Shown here in pieces: positions 44,942 through 49,534 of a stretch of DNA of 49,534 bases. The notes under the pieces are model-generated. The model ran no database searches and was not told where the DNA came from. It saw only the letters and a program-made list of their open reading frames with translations. The stretch's first letter is position 1. Each line of letters begins with the position of its first letter. The stretch is from Geosiphon pyriformis (taxonomy: Eukaryota; Glomeromycota; Glomeromycetes; Archaeosporales; Geosiphonaceae): the NCBI GenBank assembly GCA_016748015.1, contig JAAOMT010000021.1, forward strand, positions 17,679 through 67,212, read 5' to 3'. Position numbers and translations under genes: made by a program.

Positions 44942-47196
44942 AATTCCAATACCAACGGATAATTTTTTAACCTAAATCAATTATTTTAAATCAATATCGA
45001 TTTTAATTTTACACATTTTAACATTTATATGTCAATAATCAGGCTAAAACTTTAGAAAATTAGTGTGGTTAATTTATTGTTATTTTTGTTTTTAATTTGT
45101 AAAAATGGTAAGATAAGAAGCAAAATCAAGCCATAGAAAAAAACTCTTAGAATTTGTGTATCTTGGTTTAAATAAGAAAAAATTCTAAAAATAACCTTTC
45201 AACTTCTAAAAATAGTAATTTATTGATTTTTAATAAAGACAAGGCTAACATTTAAATAATAAAACATTACAAAATAATTTATATTTTTATTTAAAAATTG
45301 AAAAAAAAAAATTTGTCACGAGGTACCGGTCTATAAAGGAAATTCCAGACTGTTCTAAATTTTTGCGTAATTGATCTGAAAGTCGAGTCAGCCTTCAAAA
45401 AGAATGAAAAAACAGAAATAGACAATATTTAACCGTTTAATTTATTATAAATAATAAAATCATTTATAACTTAAAACACATTGTAAAACTATTTAATGCT
45501 AAACTTTTTCATTCCCAAATATTTTACATAAATCTAGATTTCTGAAAAATTTTTAGCATTAAAATTAATATTGTTTTAATATTTTCTTATTCAAGATTTG
45601 ACCGGATAAGATTAATCAATGCAAAGTTAACTTACACAACATATCTTCCTGACGATGAATACTAAGAGTGTAACTTAACCTCATATATTATTTTAAAGAT
45701 TGGACAAGACCGACACTCAAATAAGCCTTTTTGAAACTTAAACAATGGCCTTTGCTAATTCTATTTTTAAATTAACAATAGTAAAAGACAATAGGGCTAT
45801 TAAGGAATCTTTGATAAATTTGCAATAACTTTTTGAAATATTGTTTTAGCAAACACTTTTATAAAAAATGAATGCATTTCATTTAGTTTATTCTATCCGA
45901 ATTAAATATATTTTTATTTAATAGTTAATAATTATTTTTCATTAAATCATTTTAAACATAATCTGAAGACAATTTTGATTGGTACTTTGAAATTTTTCCT
46001 CATTATTAGAAAAGCACATTATCATGCGAGAAAAGAGATATTAATCACTTGAAATATATGAAATTCAAAAATTGAACTTAGAAATATTATGATCTTGGAT
46101 AAATTTTTTGCAAAACTCTATATCTTGTATTCATTTCAAATTCAAAACTCAGATTAAAAGATTTAATGCAAAAAATAAAATTTCAATTTTTAATAATTAA
46201 ATAAAGTAAAATTGTTATATTTTTTTTAAGCATAATATAATTTAATTTAAAAAATTTGATTTAATTAAAATTATCATTTCAAATACATTTATAAAATAAT
46301 TTATATTGTATATTTTATTTATCCCTATTTTATACTTGTTCTTTAATTAACAGGATATTTCCTGAATAAAATTGTATTTAATTTTTAATTCAATGCTAGC
46401 GACTTTCCAAACTTTTAATAACCCAAATTCAAGCAGACAAAAAATTAAGAAATTCTTTTTATAAAAACCCAATTAATCTCAATTAAAATAAACCATGATA
46501 TTTTATACTTCTTAAATCAATTAATCTATTAATATATATATATATATACTGCTAACTCCCTTTACTCATTTTGCTGATATTTTTTAAATATTCTCAAGGA
46601 ATCTATTAATGATGATATGTTTCATTATATTAAGTGTATAAATTAAATCTTAATTATATTAAAAAATTATTTATATTATTTATTTAAATTTTTTGAAATA
46701 AAATAAATTAAAAACATAAATTAATAAAAAGCTAAAATATAATATTATGCAGAAATTTTAATAAACAAAAATTCTTATTCTAAATAAATTTAAGAGAAAA
46801 TTATTTGACTTTGATTAAAAAAATTACTCGAATAAAATCTTCATTGTTTTTTATGAATATTAAAATAAAAAATAGATTATGCATCCATCAATTTCATTCT
46901 TTTAATGAAAAATCGAGTCTTTATTAACAATGATCTTTGATTTGAATTTTCTAGCATTATCCTTTTTTTTAAAAAATTTCTTTGATTATTTTAAGATTAT
47001 ATAACTAGCAGAGCTTCATTTTTTTAATTAATTTTTGGTAGCACGGTACTTTTTATGCTTTAGACGAAAACTAAATTTTAGACGTAAAAATAGGCAATTA
47101 TCTTAATCATAGTTAAGCAATTTCAGTAAGGCTAATACATGTAATAAGATTAAGTAGGAAATGATAATTTATAAAGCAACCTATATTCATCTAAAG
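44942..47196. other. Gene-free AT-rich stretch
   Basis: About 2.2 kb of A/T-rich DNA. It holds a (TA)n tract at 46531-46548. No gene or repeat of known type was recognised. Confidence 0.5.
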
Positions 47197-47359
47197 GTTT
47201 GAATTGTGATGAGATATTGATGAAATTTGCCGAATATGGTGACATGCGGAAATATTTAACAACAAATTTTCATTCTATGAATTGGTCTCACAAATTAGAG
47301 TTATGTGTATTGGTCTTTATCAAATTCACTCTGCTGGTATAATTCATGCTAAAGATTAA
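47197..47359 (+). pseudogene. Fragment of a TKL-type protein kinase
   Basis: LMKFAEYGDMRKYLTTNFHS and MNWSHKLEL match FAKHGDLRKYLSKKFYS, TNWFDKLQI of the kinase at 36981. After a frameshift come GLYQIHSAGIIHAKD and TAA at 47357-47359, where the family has GLSEIHSAGMVHRDLHSGN. The HRD catalytic motif is thus altered and then cut off. The fragment overlaps the beginning of the unrelated frame at 47346, so the kinase was broken here by a join to other DNA. Confidence 0.75.
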
Positions 47360-47591
47360 AGAACCAGGCATGCCAGATAAAGAACACGGCTATGAACCGC
47401 CTAGGAATTGGGATGGCAAGTTGAAGAAGGCTCCCAGAAGTCACGAAAAATAATATCCCTACAAAGACAGGAGTGTTTGGGTTCCGACAGGACGTGATCC
47501 ACAGAATCCTAATTCTCACAGCGGTCCCCACTGGGATGTCGAATACTTATCTGTTTATAATAATAACATTGGCATCTTTTTTGTAGGATAA
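47346..47591 (+). pseudogene. Relic resembling a bacterial polymorphic-toxin C-terminal domain
   Basis: In the frame opened by ATG 47346 the peptide carries GYEPPRNWDGK, then a stop (TAA 47451-47453). In the same frame follow VWVPTG and GPHWDVEYLS, ending at TAA 47589. The order of motifs (NWDGK, VWVPTG, G-GPHWDV) resembles small predicted nuclease domains at the C-termini of bacterial polymorphic toxins; I recall the Ntox37-type group, but this is by memory of motifs only. GC content is well above the surroundings, pointing to transfer. The in-frame stop means no intact product. No immunity gene is evident beside it. Bacterial contamination is unlikely because it is joined to a fungal kinase relic. 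Confidence 0.55.
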
Positions 47592-49234
47592 TGTTGGTTG
47601 TTATACATCCTTTCATCTCATGACGCATCATACAAGAGCGTTCTATGAATACCATTAAGGGTTTTTTTGTCTGCATTCTTTGGATAAATTTAATATCTTG
47701 ACGGTTAGGAAAAATCAATTGAAATTACTCTTCTTCGATGCTATTAATAGGACGCTAAAAATTAACAGCCCCACCAATTACTTGAAATTTTTATTTTAGG
47801 CATATACTTTATTTTTCGTTTTCTACAGTAGCTTTTGTCAACAAAATTTTTTTCACCCTTTGCTTTTTTTTTCTTCTGCCTCTCCCCTTTAAGGCTTTTA
47901 TATCCTTTTGTATGATTATGGTTCTGTTGCTCAATAAAGAAAAGTTTTTTACGTTTTAAATGATGACTAGAAAAAATGAAAAAAATAACTATCATAAGAA
48001 AAAGTTCGACACACCTTCGATCACAACTTATTAAAAATAGCTGAACATGAATCAAAAGCAAAAATGTGATAAATCTAATAAGATATTGATTCGCAGCCAG
48101 TAATGGGTGAAGTAGACTAAACAGAGTTTCTTACTGAACTGATGAAAAAGAGGGTAATCGGGATGTCCGGAAAATCTTTTTTCATAAAGAGGGGGTATAA
48201 CTTAAAAAATCTACTTGGAACTAAAACGGTTAAGAGAAAAGAGAGCAAAACTATCCACGGACCTTTTTTTAACTGAAAAACTCTAGCAAAACAAGTTTTT
48301 TTCAAGAAAGTTTTCCAGGTGGTTTGGTCTTGGCTATTATTTATCAATTATTTCTTTAATAAATGCCTTCTCTACTATTCATTATAAAAAATAATCAAAG
48401 GTTTTTAGTCTACTGCTAAGAAAATCCCTAATAAGCGAGTTCTAATTAAATTCAAGTTTTCAAAAGTCATTTCAAAAGGCAAATTTAATACAAGTTTTTT
48501 TATATTAAAGATTATTTTTTAAAGGTTTGTATTTTGATAAAAAATTTGAATTACTGATAATCAAATGCCTAAAGTTTAATATTTTACTAATTAATTCTAA
48601 AGCTAAATAATACTCAAATTCTTTTGTGAATGATTTTGAAATATATAAAATTAACTAAATCGGCAAGAAATTGTTTTTAACAAGAATCAAATTCAAACAG
48701 CTATTCACCAAAACGCATCCGTTAAAATCTTGATAACAAAATCTATTGATAAGATGAAAATCTTAAAATTATTACGATTAATTAGTTAATGAAAACTTAA
48801 CTTCAACAATTAAATTGTATTTGATTTATCTTAGGCGTATTTTTTAATACAATTTTACTGCAATGTAGATTAAATACAAATATCAAAGCCTTCCTGTATT
48901 GAATTTATTCAATTATACACAACAATCTAAGGATCAGCGCTAGTTTCAATAAATTATGGAAATGATCTAACTAAATAACAATGGTTTATAACAATGGGAA
49001 TGCTTTTCAACAAATAAATTAATGAGGTGATAGTGGAAGGTTGATTAATATAAATTATTTCGTAAAAAATTTATTAAAAATGCCCATTGGGCTCGACCAA
49101 GATATTTTACCACTGTTGCCGCCCTCTTGATCATTCTCGTCCGACTTGAGTGGTTTGAGACATGGTTTCAATCGCACATAATCAACCATCTAGATAAATA
49201 AATAAATTCAAAGATTGGAAATATCTGAGTTTAA
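47592..49234. other. Stretch with small ORFs, no gene supported
   Basis: Minus-strand ORFs at 47509-47718, 47762-48061 and 48117-48347 show no domain, and the last lacks an ATG. The one at 48117 (WKTFLKKTCFARVFQLKKGP) sits in slightly higher GC and may be a remnant. The rest is A/T-rich. Confidence 0.4.
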
Positions 49235-49495
49235 TTAAATACCGAAAAGTCGGAGCTTTAGAATACATACAAAACCACTTTTCGTACGAGATGTATTATG
49301 ATCGATAATTCTGAAGTCAACATCTCGCCAATAATAGCATGGGCCGGTGCTTTTCGCTACCTCCAGAGGTTCACTGATGACAAGCTTGACAGGCAATCGA
49401 TGCTCAAACCATTGATCACTATTTGTTGTCATATCATCATCATCATCATCATCATCATCATTATCATCATCATCATCATCATCATCAACCGTCAT
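49235..49495 (-). CDS. Hypothetical protein with poly-Asp tract, possibly a fragment
   Basis: 86 residues from ATG 49495: MTV followed by a run of Asp with one Asn (about residues 4-21), then MTTNSDQWFEHRLPVKLVIS, EPLEVAKSTGPCYYWRDVDF and RIIDHNTSRTKSGFVC. GC is higher than the background, and the sequence after the repeat looks like genuine protein. The frame is open upstream of the ATG to a TAG at the window edge (49532-49534), so an earlier exon is possible. No family was recognised. A transposon-encoded origin is possible. Confidence 0.4.
   Translation of the reverse strand: MTVDDDDDDDDNDDDDDDDDDMTTNSDQWFEHRLPVKLVISEPLEVAKSTGPCYYWRDVDFRIIDHNTSRTKSGFVCILKLRLFGI
49433..49487. repeat. (ATC)n/(GAT)n microsatellite
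   Basis: About 18 consecutive atc/cat triplets with one interruption (ttatca). On the minus strand it encodes the poly-Asp tract of the ORF at 49235-49495. Confidence 0.95.
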
Positions 49496-49534
49496 GTCTA
49501 TTAGATTTATTGAATCACCGTCTTCCTGTTCCTA

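Noticed and set aside
48117-48347. 76-residue minus ORF
   Set aside because: No ATG start and no recognised domain; kept only as a possible remnant.
49298-49504. Plus-strand ORF with poly-Ile tract
   Set aside because: It is the reverse reading of the (GAT)n repeat; the minus frame has the more credible protein sequence.
1-49534. tRNA or rRNA genes
   Set aside because: I looked for obvious A/B-box and conserved rRNA segments and saw none I could support by eye; a tRNAscan or Infernal run would decide.

Overview
The window reads as a gene-poor, very AT-rich stretch of a eukaryotic, probably fungal, nuclear genome. Arbuscular mycorrhizal fungi (Glomeromycotina, Rhizophagus-like) fit best. The reasons are the tyrosine-kinase-like (TKL) kinases with HRDLHSGN, the F-box/LRR gene, short spliceosomal introns (59-127 nt), expanded Myb/SANT genes and a Tc1/mariner copy. 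The species is not determinable by eye. A 20-N gap shows it is an assembled scaffold.

Layout. 1-700: a 40-bp minisatellite and a G-rich repeat. 0.7-7.1 kb: AT-rich DNA with three decayed gene fragments (kinase N-terminus, an unknown gene, a Myb repeat). 7.2-7.9 kb: an apparently intact three-exon GNAT acetyltransferase. 8.1-10.0 kb: a higher-GC decayed gene and a small hypothetical ORF. 10.7-12.4 kb: an intact F-box/LRR gene. 14.5-17.3 kb: two kinase pseudogenes and a coiled-coil-like relic. 18.9-42.8 kb: a cluster of duplicated multi-repeat Myb genes. 36.6-38.1 and 43.1-44.9 kb: two kinases, one with a single nonsense codon and one intact. 47.2-47.6 kb: a kinase relic fused to a broken domain resembling bacterial polymorphic-toxin C-termini. 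Right edge: an Asp-rich ORF over a (GAT)n tract.

The Myb cluster is built from a cassette with a type I gene (four Myb/SANT repeats, two-exon model) followed on the same strand by a type II gene (about five repeats, 27-nt leader exon). Cassette 1 (22.7-29.6 kb, minus) has both genes apparently intact. Cassette 2 (30.9-36.5 kb, minus) has both broken. Cassette 3 (38.7-42.8 kb, plus, inverted) has both truncated by frameshifts. A fourth, isolated type I copy lies on plus at 19.1 kb. A Tc1/mariner element sits upstream of the intact type I gene and is missing from the matching site in cassette 2.

The intact kinase and its relatives share one gene model: an N-terminal CxxC...CxxC module, an intron after the ...EVFKE motif, an exon ending in SRLLTAQ-V-FSTG, a 21-nt microexon (-YLP-) and a short last exon. 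Within the window each expanded family (Myb I, Myb II, kinase) has one or two apparently intact members and several broken ones, a birth-and-death pattern. No operons, CRISPR arrays or RNA genes could be supported.
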